The translations under genes and the position numbers were made by a program. The notes under the pieces are model-generated. The model saw only the letters and a program-made list of their open reading frames with translations. It searched no databases and was not told where the DNA came from. This document shows positions 49,579 through 59,101 of a DNA stretch of 64,000 nucleotides, piece after piece. The stretch's first letter is position 1. Each line of letters opens with the position of its first letter. The DNA lies in the NCBI GenBank assembly GCA_024401695.1, contig JAKSKN010000006.1:62001-126000 (forward strand), given 5' to 3'. This DNA comes from Bacteroidales bacterium (GTDB lineage Bacteria; Bacteroidota; Bacteroidia; Bacteroidales; UBA932).

Positions 49579-50207
49579 AAATCGTATTCGCAACAGGCAA
49601 TAAAGGCAAATTCAAGGAAGCTCAGGAAATCCTGGGACCGGGATATGAACTGCTGTGCCCCGCCGACCTTGGCATCACCGACGATATCGAGGAAAACGGA
49701 AATACATTGAAGGAGAATTCCATAATCAAGGCACGCTACATCCACGAAAAGACGGGGCTCGACTGCTTCGCCGACGATACCGGGCTTGAGGTTGACGCAC
49801 TGGGCGGACTTCCCGGGATACACGCAGCACGCTTCGCAGAGGTGATGGGTCACGCGGGCGCCTCCCACGACTTCCAGGCCAACCGTGATGTCCTTCTCGC
49901 GGAGCTGGCGAAACACCCCGGCGAGCCGCGTACAGCCCGTTTCCGCTGCGTCGTGACCCTGATTCTGGGTGGTGGTGAATATTATTTCGACGGATGCCTT
50001 GAAGGCCGGATTTCAGAGAAAGAATCAGGTACCCGCGGCTTCGGCTATGACCCGGTGTTCATCGCGGACGAATTTCCGGACAGGACCCTCGCCGAAATAC
50101 GTATCGAGGACAAGGATGCGATATCACACAGAGGCAAATCTCTCAGAGCTATGGCTGAATTTCTTCAAAATCAGTATATTTGTATAAATGAAGAGAGCAA
50201 AAAGTAA
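49575..50207 (+). CDS. rdgB: non-canonical purine NTP pyrophosphatase (RdgB/HAM1)
   Basis: This 210-residue enzyme has signature segments ATGNKGKFKEAQEIL, CFADDTGLEVDALGG and GFGYDPVFIADEF. It hydrolyses dITP and XTP to keep them out of DNA. The last 20 bases overlap the start of RNase R, whose promoter lies within this gene. Confidence 0.95.
   Translation: MKIVFATGNKGKFKEAQEILGPGYELLCPADLGITDDIEENGNTLKENSIIKARYIHEKTGLDCFADDTGLEVDALGGLPGIHAARFAEVMGHAGASHDFQANRDVLLAELAKHPGEPRTARFRCVVTLILGGGEYYFDGCLEGRISEKESGTRGFGYDPVFIADEFPDRTLAEIRIEDKDAISHRGKSLRAMAEFLQNQYICINEESKK
50175..50182 (+). promoter_or_regulatory. internal promoter of the RNase R gene
   Basis: TATATTTG lies inside the 3' end of the RdgB gene, five bases (TATAA) before ATG 50188. 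A short-leader transcript is predicted, as for other genes of this window. Confidence 0.55.
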
Positions 50208-52197
50208 TAAAGGCGCACCTCACGGCAGCCGCAAGCGCAGCGGAAAGAAGATTTTTCCGCAATATATAGGCCGGGTGCAGATGACACGCGAAGGCTTCAT
50301 CTTCGTGATTATCGAAGGTCAGGATGATGATGTTTTTGTAAAAGCGTCAAAGACCCGCCGCGCCCTTGACGGTGATACCGTACGGGTCGCAGTTACGCGG
50401 GAGAAGTCAAAGGACAGACGCCGCGAGGGTGAGGTCGTGGAGATCGTGGAGCGCTCGAACAAGCAGTTCGTAGGCATCTTCCACACGGTAGGCGCACAGG
50501 CGTGGGTGCTGATGCAGAGCAAGTTCATGCCATACGACATCCAGGTTGACGCCGAAGCCGCTTCCGCTATGGGGGCAAAGGCCGGAATGAAGGTGTCCGC
50601 CGTCGTTGAGGGATGGGAACGCGGAGATGTCAACCCGCACGGCCGCATCGTTGACGTGCTCGGGGAGCCGGGCGCCAACGATACCGAGATGCACGCCATC
50701 CTGGCCGAATTCAACCTGCCATACAGATTCGAAAAGGAAGTCGAAGACGCAGCTGACCTGATCTCCGAGGAGATCACTGCCGAAGACCTCAAGGGCAGGA
50801 AGGACTTCCGCAATACGTTCACCTTCACCATCGACCCTGCCGACGCAAAGGATTTTGATGACGCGCTATCTTTCAAGGCCCTGCCAAACGGCAATTTCGA
50901 AGTGGGCGTACACATCGCCGACGTATCCTACTACGTCAAGCCAGGCTCCGCTGTCGACAAGGAGGCCCGCGAACGCGGAACTTCCGTATATCTTGTTGAC
51001 CGCACCGTGCCTATGCTTCCGGAGAAACTCTGCAACAAGCTCTGTTCACTCCGTCCGGACGAGGACAAGCTGACATTCTCCGCCGTCTTCGAGATGACGC
51101 CGAAGGCTGAGATCAAATCCCGCTGGATCGGCCGCACCGCCATCCGCTCCGACTTCCGTCTGGACTATGACCAGGCACAGGAGATCATCGAGGCCGAACG
51201 CGAGCCGGTGGCTCAGATAGAGGTTGCCGTCAAGACCCTCAATTCTCTGGCCGGCATACTCAAACGCAATGAATCAAAGGCCGGCGCCATCAATTTCGAC
51301 CGTCCGGAAATGAAGGTCGAGGTCGATGAGAACGGCAAGCCGCTCCGCGTATATCAGAAAATCTCCAAGGAGGCCAACTGGCTCATCGAAGAGTTCATGC
51401 TCCTTGCCAACCGCACCGTTGCAGAATTCGTGGCAACCGGCGGGCAGATGAACGGCGTGGCCCAGAAGAACGCCAAGACATTCGTCTACCGCGTCCACGG
51501 TGAACCGAACGAATTGAAGCTTGAAGGGCTGCGCACCTTTGCCAAGGGCTTCGGATACAAGCTTGGCGATGAACTGTCCGGCCGCGGGGCCGCGCACACC
51601 CTCAACGGCCTGCTTGAGCAGGCAAAGGGCAAGCCGGAATTCGATGCATTCGAGAACCTTGCGCTGCGTGCTATGGCAAAAGCCTGCTACAGCACCGAGA
51701 ACATCGGGCATTACGGACTGGCCTTCAGGTTCTACACCCACTTCACTTCACCTATCAGGCGTTATCCGGACCTTATGGTCCATCGCCTGCTGGCTATGTA
51801 TCTCGCCAACGCAGAGAGCCAGAAGAGGGAGAAATACGACGAAGAGTGCAAGCACGCCTCCGACCGTGAGCTCGTAGCCGCCGACGCCGAGCGCACCTCT
51901 GTCAAGTACAAGCTTGTCGAGTTTATGCAGGACAAGGTCGGACTGGAATTCGAGGGAACCGTCTCCGGTATCACGGAATGGGGAATGTATGTCGAAATCG
52001 ACGACACCCACATCGAGGGTATGGTTCCACTGCGTGAGATACGCTCCGATTTCTTTGAATTCGATGAGGAGCACTACAGGCTCGTGGGCAAGCGCACCCA
52101 AAAAGTCTTCAGACTGGGCGACCGCGCAAGAATCAAGGTCAAGCAGGCCAATCTGGAAATGCGGCAACTTGACTATGAATTGATAGAAACACTTTAA
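50188..52197 (+). CDS. rnr: ribonuclease R
   Basis: This 669-residue protein has an N-terminal cold-shock region (ISGRVQMT-like IGRVQMTREGFIFVIIEGQD), the RNB exonuclease domain with the metal-binding DPADAKDFDDA, and a C-terminal S1 domain (GLEFEGTVSGITEWGMYVEI). It is shorter than E. coli RNase R (813 residues), mainly because it lacks the Lys-rich tail and the leading HTH. It degrades structured RNA 3' to 5'. Confidence 0.95.
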   Translation: MKRAKSNKGAPHGSRKRSGKKIFPQYIGRVQMTREGFIFVIIEGQDDDVFVKASKTRRALDGDTVRVAVTREKSKDRRREGEVVEIVERSNKQFVGIFHTVGAQAWVLMQSKFMPYDIQVDAEAASAMGAKAGMKVSAVVEGWERGDVNPHGRIVDVLGEPGANDTEMHAILAEFNLPYRFEKEVEDAADLISEEITAEDLKGRKDFRNTFTFTIDPADAKDFDDALSFKALPNGNFEVGVHIADVSYYVKPGSAVDKEARERGTSVYLVDRTVPMLPEKLCNKLCSLRPDEDKLTFSAVFEMTPKAEIKSRWIGRTAIRSDFRLDYDQAQEIIEAEREPVAQIEVAVKTLNSLAGILKRNESKAGAINFDRPEMKVEVDENGKPLRVYQKISKEANWLIEEFMLLANRTVAEFVATGGQMNGVAQKNAKTFVYRVHGEPNELKLEGLRTFAKGFGYKLGDELSGRGAAHTLNGLLEQAKGKPEFDAFENLALRAMAKACYSTENIGHYGLAFRFYTHFTSPIRRYPDLMVHRLLAMYLANAESQKREKYDEECKHASDRELVAADAERTSVKYKLVEFMQDKVGLEFEGTVSGITEWGMYVEIDDTHIEGMVPLREIRSDFFEFDEEHYRLVGKRTQKVFRLGDRARIKVKQANLEMRQLDYELIETL

Positions 52198-52209
52198 AAA
52201 ATCAGAATT

Positions 52210-52398
52210 ATGGCAAACGGCAGTTCATTTTTCAGCTTTGTCTCCGGCATGATTGCAGGTGCAGCCATCGCTATCCTCACCTGCACGGAAAGAGGTCACG
52301 AATTTGTACATGACCTGGAAAAGAAATGCTCAAAACTCCGCGATTCAGTCAAGGAAGACATCGAGGATGACTTCATGAACGAAGAGGAGGAAGCATAA
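52210..52398 (+). CDS. YtxH-like small membrane protein
   Basis: This 62-residue protein has one N-terminal hydrophobic segment (FFSFVSGMIAGAAIAILTC) followed by charged helices and an acidic end (DFMNEEEEA). This is the YtxH pattern. Its stop overlaps the next start (TAATG). Together with the following gene it forms a pair common in Bacteroidetes, usually thought to relate to envelope stress. Confidence 0.75.
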   Translation: MANGSSFFSFVSGMIAGAAIAILTCTERGHEFVHDLEKKCSKLRDSVKEDIEDDFMNEEEEA

Positions 52399-52952
52399 TG
52401 GCAAGTGATTACTCCGAGAAGAAGGGGGGTCTTGTAAACGAAATCAAGGAATACGCCGACATCCGTCTGGACGAATTCAAATTCAAGGCGACAAGAAGCC
52501 TTTCGTCCATTCTGAGCCGGGCTCTCACCGCATTCCTCGTTACAGGACTGCTGCTGATTTTACTGGTGCTGCTCTCCATAGCAATGCTCCAGTGGCTTAA
52601 CGGCGTATTCGGCGCTCCTTTCGGAACGCTGATTGTCTGCGGCGTCATCGCCGTGCTTCTTCTTGTGATCTTCTCGCTGCGCAAGGTCCTGTTCCACGGC
52701 CTGTTTGTGAAAATGGCCTTCGAAGACATCGGGATCCATAATGATGAGGAGCTCGAGAACGCTCTCGTCGATGTCGAGAAACGCAAGGTCCGTTCGGAGA
52801 ACAAATTCAACAACCGGTACAGGAAGGTCCAGTCCTTCCTGAACCCTGTCTCCAGCGTCAGCAGCTTTATCGGAAGCAAAGGCTTTATGGGAGGCCTGTA
52901 TCTGGCCACGACCCTGATCGGCAAATTGCTCGGCAAGAAGAAAAGGAAATAA
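52398..52952 (+). CDS. phage-holin-superfamily-like membrane protein (DUF1469 type)
   Basis: This 184-residue protein has an amphipathic N-terminal helix (YADIRLDEFKFKATRSL), two strong membrane helices (about 45-70 and 76-99) and a basic C-terminal helix. It resembles the holin_3_6/YqjE family, commonly paired with YtxH-like genes. Cytoplasmic-membrane location is clear and the role unknown. The next gene's ATG overlaps its stop. Confidence 0.75.
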   Translation: MASDYSEKKGGLVNEIKEYADIRLDEFKFKATRSLSSILSRALTAFLVTGLLLILLVLLSIAMLQWLNGVFGAPFGTLIVCGVIAVLLLVIFSLRKVLFHGLFVKMAFEDIGIHNDEELENALVDVEKRKVRSENKFNNRYRKVQSFLNPVSSVSSFIGSKGFMGGLYLATTLIGKLLGKKKRK

Positions 52953-53794
52953 TGTTCAAGTTCGAGCCCATACTCAAAACTCTTGTCTGGGGCACCGAGA
53001 ACTGGGTTCTCTCCGGCGTTCCGGGCAATGAGTCAGTCGTGGCCGAAGGCCCGGACAAAGGCCGGAAAATCACTGACATATACCCCGGACAGTTCCCCCT
53101 GCTGATCAAGTTCATTGATGCCCACAAGGACCTCAGCATCCAGGTGCACCCTGATGACGAGCTCGCACGGGAGCGGCACGGATGCAATGGCAAAACCGAG
53201 ATGTGGTACGTCATAGGCGCTGCGGAAGGGGCCCATCTGTATTCCGGTCTGAAGGAGGAGATCGATCCGGACAAGTATGTCGAACTTGTCCGCGAAGACC
53301 GCATCGTTTCTGTCCTTGCAGACCACAAGGTCGCTCCGGGCGATGTCTATTTCCTGCCGGCAGGACGCATCCACGCCATCTGCGGCGGATGCTATCTCGC
53401 TGAAATCCAGCAGACATCAGACATCACCTACCGCATCTACGACTACAACCGCCCCGGGCTGGACGGAAAGCCCCGCCAGCTGCATACGGCTGAAGCGAAG
53501 GATGCCATCGACTACAAGGTCTACACCGATTACAAGACATCATACACTCCCGCCGAAGGCAAACCGGTCGAACTGGTACGCTGCAGGCATTTCTCTACGG
53601 ACCTGCTTCAGCTGAACGACAGCTGCACCGTGTCCGTCGATTCTGATTTTCTCATTTTTGTCTGCACCGGCGGCAGCGCCACACTCAATGGCGTGACAAT
53701 AAAAGAAGGAGAGGCCGTTCTGGCACTCTCCTCCGATAAATCTGTCAGGATTGTTCCCGACGGTCCGGCAAGTTTCCTTACCACCCACGTTTAG
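52952..53794 (+). CDS. manA: mannose-6-phosphate isomerase
   Basis: This 280-residue cupin-type zinc enzyme has the metal-site motifs SIQVHPDDELARERHG and GKTEMWYVI, then LPAGRIHAICGGC. It interconverts mannose 6-phosphate and fructose 6-phosphate, feeding GDP-mannose for surface glycans. Its ATG overlaps the holin-like gene by one base (AATG). A MITE-like element starts six bases after its stop. Confidence 0.92.
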   Translation: MFKFEPILKTLVWGTENWVLSGVPGNESVVAEGPDKGRKITDIYPGQFPLLIKFIDAHKDLSIQVHPDDELARERHGCNGKTEMWYVIGAAEGAHLYSGLKEEIDPDKYVELVREDRIVSVLADHKVAPGDVYFLPAGRIHAICGGCYLAEIQQTSDITYRIYDYNRPGLDGKPRQLHTAEAKDAIDYKVYTDYKTSYTPAEGKPVELVRCRHFSTDLLQLNDSCTVSVDSDFLIFVCTGGSATLNGVTIKEGEAVLALSSDKSVRIVPDGPASFLTTHV

Positions 53795-53800
53795 GAATGA

Positions 53801-53944
53801 TGAAAAAATAAGTTGGTAAAGATTTATGAGGGATTGTTTATGTATTTTGGATATGGAATGAAGGAGCGTAGCCGTGCTACGTGACTGAATGACATGTTCA
53901 AAAGACAAAACAAGAACCATAAAGATTACCAAGTTATTTTTTAA
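53801..53944. mobile_element. MITE-like 144-bp inverted-repeat element
   Basis: The ends read TGAAAAAATAAGTTGGTAA (53801-53819) and, in reverse complement, TTAAAAAATAACTTGGTAA (from 53944), so about 26 bases of each end pair with few mismatches. GAATGA flanks both sides (53795-53800 and 53945-53950) as a likely 6-bp target duplication. The centre has a second hairpin (GCGTAGC-CGT-GCTACG, near 53866-53882). There is no ORF, so movement would need a transposase supplied elsewhere. Confidence 0.65.
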
Positions 53945-53961
53945 GAATGACTTAGGGCGGC

Positions 53962-55482
53962 TTAGATAAGTGGCTCGGCCGTCATTGATGCCGGCTGAGG
54001 GATTCCCATCAGCTTGAGCATAGTAGGCGCCACGTTGCAGAGGGCGCCGTCCTTCACTGTCTTGACGTCGTCGCCGGCACCGATCACGATGAACTGAACC
54101 TCGTTCAGGGAATGAGCGGTATTCGGAGAACCGTCCTCGTTGACTGCATAGTCGGCGTTGCCGTGGTCTGCGGTAAGCAGGACGACGTATCCGTGATTGA
54201 GGGCGCAGGTGACAGCGGCCTCGACACATCCGTCAATACAGCCGACTGCGTTGCAGATTGCCTTGTAAATGCCCGTATGCCCGACCATATCACCATTGGC
54301 GTAGTTCAGGATGATCATATCTTCCTTCTCGGAGCGGATTGCATCGCAGAGCTTGTCGGTAACCTCGACCGCACTCATCTCAGGCTGAAGGTCATAGGTC
54401 GCGACCTTAGGGGAATTGACGAGAATGCGGTCCTCGTTCTCAAACGGAACCTCGCGGCCGCCGTTGAAGAAGAAGGTCACGTGAGCATACTTCTCTGTTT
54501 CGGCAATGCGGAGCTGACGTTTTCCTGCCTTGGCGACAGTCTCGCCAAGGGTGTCCTTGACCTCTTCCTTGTCGAAAAGGATGTGGAGCCCCGTGAATGA
54601 GGCATCGTATGGAGTGAGGCAGCAGTAATAAAGAGGTATCCTCTTCATTCCCTCCTCCGGCATATCGTTCTGTGTGAGGACATTGGTGAGCTCTCGGGCG
54701 CGGTCGTTGCGGAAGTTGTAGAAGATTACGGCATCGCCTTCCTCGACCTTTGCGAGAGGCTCTCCGTTCTTCGTGATGACGATAGGTTTGATGAACTCGT
54801 CGGTGACATCTGCATCGTATGATGCCTGGATGCCCGCAAGAGCGCTTTCAAACTGCTCGCCCTTTCCTTCAACAAGCATATCGTAGGCTTCCTTCACGCG
54901 GTTCCAGCGCTTGTCGCGGTCCATTGCATAGAAGCGGCCGCAGACGGTGGCAACCTTGCCGGTGGTCTCGCCCATCTTCTCCTCGAGCTCCTTCACGAAA
55001 CCATAGCCGCTGCGAGGGTCGCAGTCGCGTCCGTCCATAAAGCAGTGGACATAGACATCTTCAAGACCCATCTTCTTTGCCTCAGCGAGGAATTCATAGA
55101 GGTGATTGAGGGATGAATGCACTCCGCCGTGTGAGCAGAGACCGAAGAAATGGAGCTTCTTGCCGCTTTGCTTTACATAATCGTAGGCAGCCTTGATCTC
55201 CTTGTTCTCCATAAGCTTGTGGTCGCGGCAGGCCATATTGATCTTCACCAGATCCTGATATACCACGCGGCCGGCACCGAGGTTCATATGTCCGACCTCG
55301 GAATTTCCCATCTGGCCGTCAGGAAGACCTACGTATTCGCCGCAGGCCTGAAGATGTGCCATAGGATATTTTGCACGGAGGCTGTCGATGAAAGGCGCAC
55401 CCTGTGTGTAAATAGCATTACTCTGGTCGTGACGTCCTTCGCCCCAGCCATCGAGAATCATCAAAAGTACTTTCTTGTTCAT
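53962..55482 (-). CDS. gpmI: 2,3-bisphosphoglycerate-independent phosphoglycerate mutase
   Basis: This 506-residue protein of the alkaline phosphatase superfamily has ILDGWG near the N-terminus and the phosphoserine site [12 protein letters not shown], plus metal-binding TADHGNAD and later His residues. It interconverts 3- and 2-phosphoglycerate in glycolysis. It lies 17 bases after the M3 peptidase gene in the same transcript. Confidence 0.97.
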   Translation of the reverse strand: MNKKVLLMILDGWGEGRHDQSNAIYTQGAPFIDSLRAKYPMAHLQACGEYVGLPDGQMGNSEVGHMNLGAGRVVYQDLVKINMACRDHKLMENKEIKAAYDYVKQSGKKLHFFGLCSHGGVHSSLNHLYEFLAEAKKMGLEDVYVHCFMDGRDCDPRSGYGFVKELEEKMGETTGKVATVCGRFYAMDRDKRWNRVKEAYDMLVEGKGEQFESALAGIQASYDADVTDEFIKPIVITKNGEPLAKVEEGDAVIFYNFRNDRARELTNVLTQNDMPEEGMKRIPLYYCCLTPYDASFTGLHILFDKEEVKDTLGETVAKAGKRQLRIAETEKYAHVTFFFNGGREVPFENEDRILVNSPKVATYDLQPEMSAVEVTDKLCDAIRSEKEDMIILNYANGDMVGHTGIYKAICNAVGCIDGCVEAAVTCALNHGYVVLLTADHGNADYAVNEDGSPNTAHSLNEVQFIVIGAGDDVKTVKDGALCNVAPTMLKLMGIPQPASMTAEPLI

Positions 55483-55499
55483 ATCTGTTTCTAAAAATT

Positions 55500-57515
55500 C
55501 TATTCTGCAAGACCGCGTGCACGGAGAAGGGCACCGGCATCAGGCTCAGCGCCACGGAACTGCTTGTAAAGGGTCATCGGCTCTTCGCTGCCACCCTTCT
55601 CAAGGATATTGTGGCGGAAGCTCATTGCGGTTTCCTTGTCAAGGACACCCTTCTGGCGGAAGAGTTCGAATGCGTCCTTGTCGAGGACCTCGGCCCAGAG
55701 ATAGCTGTAGTAACCTGCGCTGTAGCCGCTTGAACCGAAGATATGGTTGAAGTAGGTGCTGCGGTAGCGAGGGATGATCTCATCGATGAGGCCCATCTCC
55801 TTGCAGACCTTGGCTTCGAATTCCTCAACGTCAATGCCCTCGATCGAGCTGAGTTCGTGCCATTTCATATCAAGGATGGATGCTGCGCAGAGCTCTGCGG
55901 TGGTAAAGCCCTGATTGAAATTGGAAGCGGCCTGAACCTTGGCGACAAGCTCCTCAGGGATGACCTCTCCGGTCTGATAGTGGAAGGCGTATGTGGCGAG
56001 GACCTCCGGCTCGAAGGCCCAGTTTTCATTGATCTGTGAAGGAAGCTCCACGAAGTCGCGCTTTACGCTCGTGCAGGCGACTGACTTGTAGTGGCACTGG
56101 CTGAGGAGGCCGTGAAGTGCGTGGCCGAACTCGTGGAACATCGTCTCGACCTGATCGATGTTCAGGAGCGAAGGCTTTTCTGCCGTAGGTTTGTTGAAGT
56201 TGCCGATATTCACGATGACAGGACGGACATTGTTTCCGTTCTCGTCGTAATACTGCATTGCGAACTCCGACATCCAGGCGCCGGCACGCTTGCTGTCGCG
56301 AGGGTAGTAGTCAGTGATGATGACGCCGATGAGTGAGCCATCCTCGTCGGTGACCTTGAAGGCTTCTGCCTCAGGGTTGAAGAGAGCGACACCCTCGATC
56401 GGCTCGAACTGGAGGCCATAGAGACGGCTGGCGTTGCCGAACACTCCGGCGCGGACGTTCTCCATCTTGAAATACTGCATGACCTCGGCCTCGTCGAGAG
56501 CATAGCGGGCCTTGCGGACGCGCTCTGCATAGTACATATAGTCCCAAGGCTGGATCTTCGTGCCTGCAGGAAGGATGCCTGCGGCAATGTCTTCGTCCAT
56601 CACCTTCTGCATATCGGCGACCTCCTCCCTGGCGCGCTTAACCGCCGCTTCCATAATGTTGGCAAGGAATGCATCCACGGTCTCGGGAGTCTTTGCCATC
56701 TTGGTGTCGAGGATCTGTGCCGCAGGAGTGTCGAATCCGAGAAGCTTTGCCTTCTCGATGCGGAGCTCCATTATGCGGAGAAGGGCCTCCTTGTTGTCAT
56801 TCTCGTTGCCGTTGTTGGCGCGGTGAGAATACATATTGAACATCTTCTCGCGCTTTGCACGGTCAGGTTCTGCCGCCATCATATCGTAGTAGTTGGCGAC
56901 TGATGCCCCTATCTCGGCCTTGTAGGCATTGCTTTCTGCAAGGATGTGGTTTCCGAAGGTGATCACGAGGGATGAGAGCTCGCTGTTGATTTCCTTGAGG
57001 CGTGCCTGTCCGGCCTCGTCGAGCCCGATACCGTTGTTGATGAATCCTTCGTACATATCCTTGAGGACCATCTGCTGCTCGCGGGTGAGGCTGCTCTGGT
57101 CGGCATCGTAAACGGCCTTGACGCGGGCGAAGAATGCCGGGTTCATGAAAATATTGTCGGAATGGACGGAGATAAGTGGTGTGGCCTCTTCCACGACGGC
57201 ATTGAGTTCGTCGGTGACGTCAGACTCGCTGACATTGAAGAGGACTGCGCTCACGCGATCAAGAATCGCACCGCTGCGGTCAAAGGCAGCAATGGTGTTC
57301 TCGAAGGTCGGAGCCTCCGGATTATCTATGATTGCCTGGATCTCTGCTTCCTGCTGAGCGATGCCGGCCTTCACCGCCGGCATATAGTCAGTTATCTTGA
57401 TTGCTGCGAAATCAGGGATACCATATTCGTTGCTCCATTCTGAAAGGAACGGATTGGTGCGGTTGCATGCTGTCATGGCAAAAGCGATTGCAAGGATTGC
57501 GAAAAACTTTTTCAT
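55500..57515 (-). CDS. M3 family metallopeptidase (peptidyl-dipeptidase Dcp-like)
   Basis: This 671-residue zinc peptidase has the catalytic [13 protein letters not shown] in full (HExxH) and a third Glu further on. A signal with a lipobox-like end ([12 protein letters not shown]) points to a lipoprotein facing the periplasm or surface. It should release dipeptides from short peptides. It stands between the nuclease lipoprotein gene and gpmI. Confidence 0.93.
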   Translation of the reverse strand: MKKFFAILAIAFAMTACNRTNPFLSEWSNEYGIPDFAAIKITDYMPAVKAGIAQQEAEIQAIIDNPEAPTFENTIAAFDRSGAILDRVSAVLFNVSESDVTDELNAVVEEATPLISVHSDNIFMNPAFFARVKAVYDADQSSLTREQQMVLKDMYEGFINNGIGLDEAGQARLKEINSELSSLVITFGNHILAESNAYKAEIGASVANYYDMMAAEPDRAKREKMFNMYSHRANNGNENDNKEALLRIMELRIEKAKLLGFDTPAAQILDTKMAKTPETVDAFLANIMEAAVKRAREEVADMQKVMDEDIAAGILPAGTKIQPWDYMYYAERVRKARYALDEAEVMQYFKMENVRAGVFGNASRLYGLQFEPIEGVALFNPEAEAFKVTDEDGSLIGVIITDYYPRDSKRAGAWMSEFAMQYYDENGNNVRPVIVNIGNFNKPTAEKPSLLNIDQVETMFHEFGHALHGLLSQCHYKSVACTSVKRDFVELPSQINENWAFEPEVLATYAFHYQTGEVIPEELVAKVQAASNFNQGFTTAELCAASILDMKWHELSSIEGIDVEEFEAKVCKEMGLIDEIIPRYRSTYFNHIFGSSGYSAGYYSYLWAEVLDKDAFELFRQKGVLDKETAMSFRHNILEKGGSEEPMTLYKQFRGAEPDAGALLRARGLAE

Positions 57516-57537
57516 ATCTGTATCTTAATGATTCTGA

Positions 57538-58989
57538 TTACTGCCACCACCAGTTGTCCGCCTGCGGGTCGGCGGCTTCGACGGCCTTTTCTTCCTCATC
57601 AGGAAGATTGACATAAAGGTCAACACCAATCATTTCCTCCAGCGCGTCAATGGACATTGCCATTGATTTGGTGAAAGTGGCACTGGACTGTCCCTTGTTC
57701 TCGAAGAATACTGCAAGACCCTTGTATTCACCCTGCTTGGTAAGGGCGAGGACGGACTTGTATATGCCGGTAGGGACCGTAATCTCCTTTCCCTCTACGT
57801 CTTTTACCTTATGTGTACTGTCGTCAAGGATAGTTCCGGTGACCACATAGAGGGTATCGCTCTGCGCAGCCCAATTCGTGTGGATCTTCAACTCAAGGTC
57901 GCTCCATGTCGCTCCGTTGATCTTTTCACTCTGAGGCATTATGTTAGTGGCAAGGAATACGTCATAATTCGCACGGCCCGAACGGTCGTTTGACGGAACC
58001 ATATGACCGCGGATGAATTCTTCGCCCGGTATGTCCTTGAACGTCCTGTCCTGATATGACTTGGTCAGGCAGGCCTGATACTGAGGGTCCACGAGAGGGT
58101 CGAATGCATATGGGTCATCGTTACGGCCATCTCCGCCCTGCCTGTACACATAAGGATAGCAGGTCCACCTTGAGACTCTGTCGCCCGTGCTGAAATATGC
58201 CGAGTAATTTCTCAATCCTGTCTCGTGCTTGTGGTGGACGAACAGGTTACCGTCTTCGCTGTCAGCGGTCTCCGGGAGTTCAAGCCAATCCGCCTTTGCG
58301 CTCTTCGCGACGAATCCCGGGTATGATTTTCCAGACGTATGCTTTTCATAATAAGCATTTTTCGTCTCATTGACTCCGCTGTAAGTATATCTGTTGGCGA
58401 CAATGGTAACGACATCTGACGCCTTGAGATTGAGCTTGGAGAAATCTTCAGTCTTGCCGCCTTTCTCGGGAGCCAGGCCATACACGTATATGAATCCCGT
58501 ATCGTCCTTCATATAGAAGTCGCCATAGGTGTAACTTGAGATTGATACAATCTCTCCAGTGAGTCTGTACCAGTCGGTTTCGCTGTCCGGCTTGCCTATG
58601 AACTGAGCAATGGTGAGCGTCCTGATCCCATCGGCAGAGATACCTGTGGCCTGGGTGATCTTCAAGTCCGTGCTCTTATCTTCAAGGAGCAGGTGGAAAT
58701 TGACGGTTGCATTGCGCTCTTCGGCCACATTTGGACTGACAGTAACTTGAACGGTAGTATTTCCGGAACCGCGGCTGGGCGAAACACCGACCCAGCTTGA
58801 ATTGGACTCCGCCTGCCATCCCTTGTTCGACTTGATTTCAACTGAAAAGGTTGTGCCTTCCGCCACGACGGACTGGCTGGCAGGAGAAACGGAAATAAAA
58901 CCAACTTCAGTCTTTCCGCCGTCATCAGGCTTTGAACAGGAAAGGATGCATAGGGCTGCTGCAAGGGCAAAAAGTGGATGGACTTTCAT
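57538..58989 (-). CDS. lipoprotein nuclease: BACON, OB-like and NUC1 endonuclease domains
   Basis: This 483-residue protein starts at ATG 58989 (MKVHPLFALAAALCILSC, lipid on Cys18). A BACON domain (about 25-115, with PASQSVVAEGTTFSVEI), an OB-like domain of the DUF5689 kind (about 125-235) and a DNA/RNA non-specific endonuclease domain (about 245-470) with RGHMVPSNDRSG and FLATNIMPQ follow. It is probably on the cell surface and degrades nucleic acid. Its middle part parallels the OB-like domains of the upstream lipoprotein. Confidence 0.85.
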   Translation of the reverse strand: MKVHPLFALAAALCILSCSKPDDGGKTEVGFISVSPASQSVVAEGTTFSVEIKSNKGWQAESNSSWVGVSPSRGSGNTTVQVTVSPNVAEERNATVNFHLLLEDKSTDLKITQATGISADGIRTLTIAQFIGKPDSETDWYRLTGEIVSISSYTYGDFYMKDDTGFIYVYGLAPEKGGKTEDFSKLNLKASDVVTIVANRYTYSGVNETKNAYYEKHTSGKSYPGFVAKSAKADWLELPETADSEDGNLFVHHKHETGLRNYSAYFSTGDRVSRWTCYPYVYRQGGDGRNDDPYAFDPLVDPQYQACLTKSYQDRTFKDIPGEEFIRGHMVPSNDRSGRANYDVFLATNIMPQSEKINGATWSDLELKIHTNWAAQSDTLYVVTGTILDDSTHKVKDVEGKEITVPTGIYKSVLALTKQGEYKGLAVFFENKGQSSATFTKSMAMSIDALEEMIGVDLYVNLPDEEEKAVEAADPQADNWWWQ

Positions 58990-59038
58990 ATTATATTCGG
59001 AATTATATCTGCTATCAACGCAATAAGTTTGTAAAGGT

Positions 59039-59082
59039 ACAAAAAAATTGGTCATCATCAGCAAAACCGATGATGACCAATT
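59039..59082 (-). terminator. intrinsic terminator after the BACON lipoprotein gene
   Basis: A 14-bp perfect stem (59046-59059 with 59069-59082) and a 9-base loop are followed on the minus strand by a run of U. It lies in the 112-bp gap between the lipoprotein and nuclease genes, so the nuclease needs its own promoter or partial read-through. Confidence 0.85.
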
Positions 59083-59101
59083 CATTAATTATTAGAGTTT
59101 A

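Noticed and set aside
57538..59085. Nuclease lipoprotein starting at 59085
   Set aside because: The first 32 residues come from the terminator and spacer; ATG 58989 leads directly into a good lipoprotein signal.
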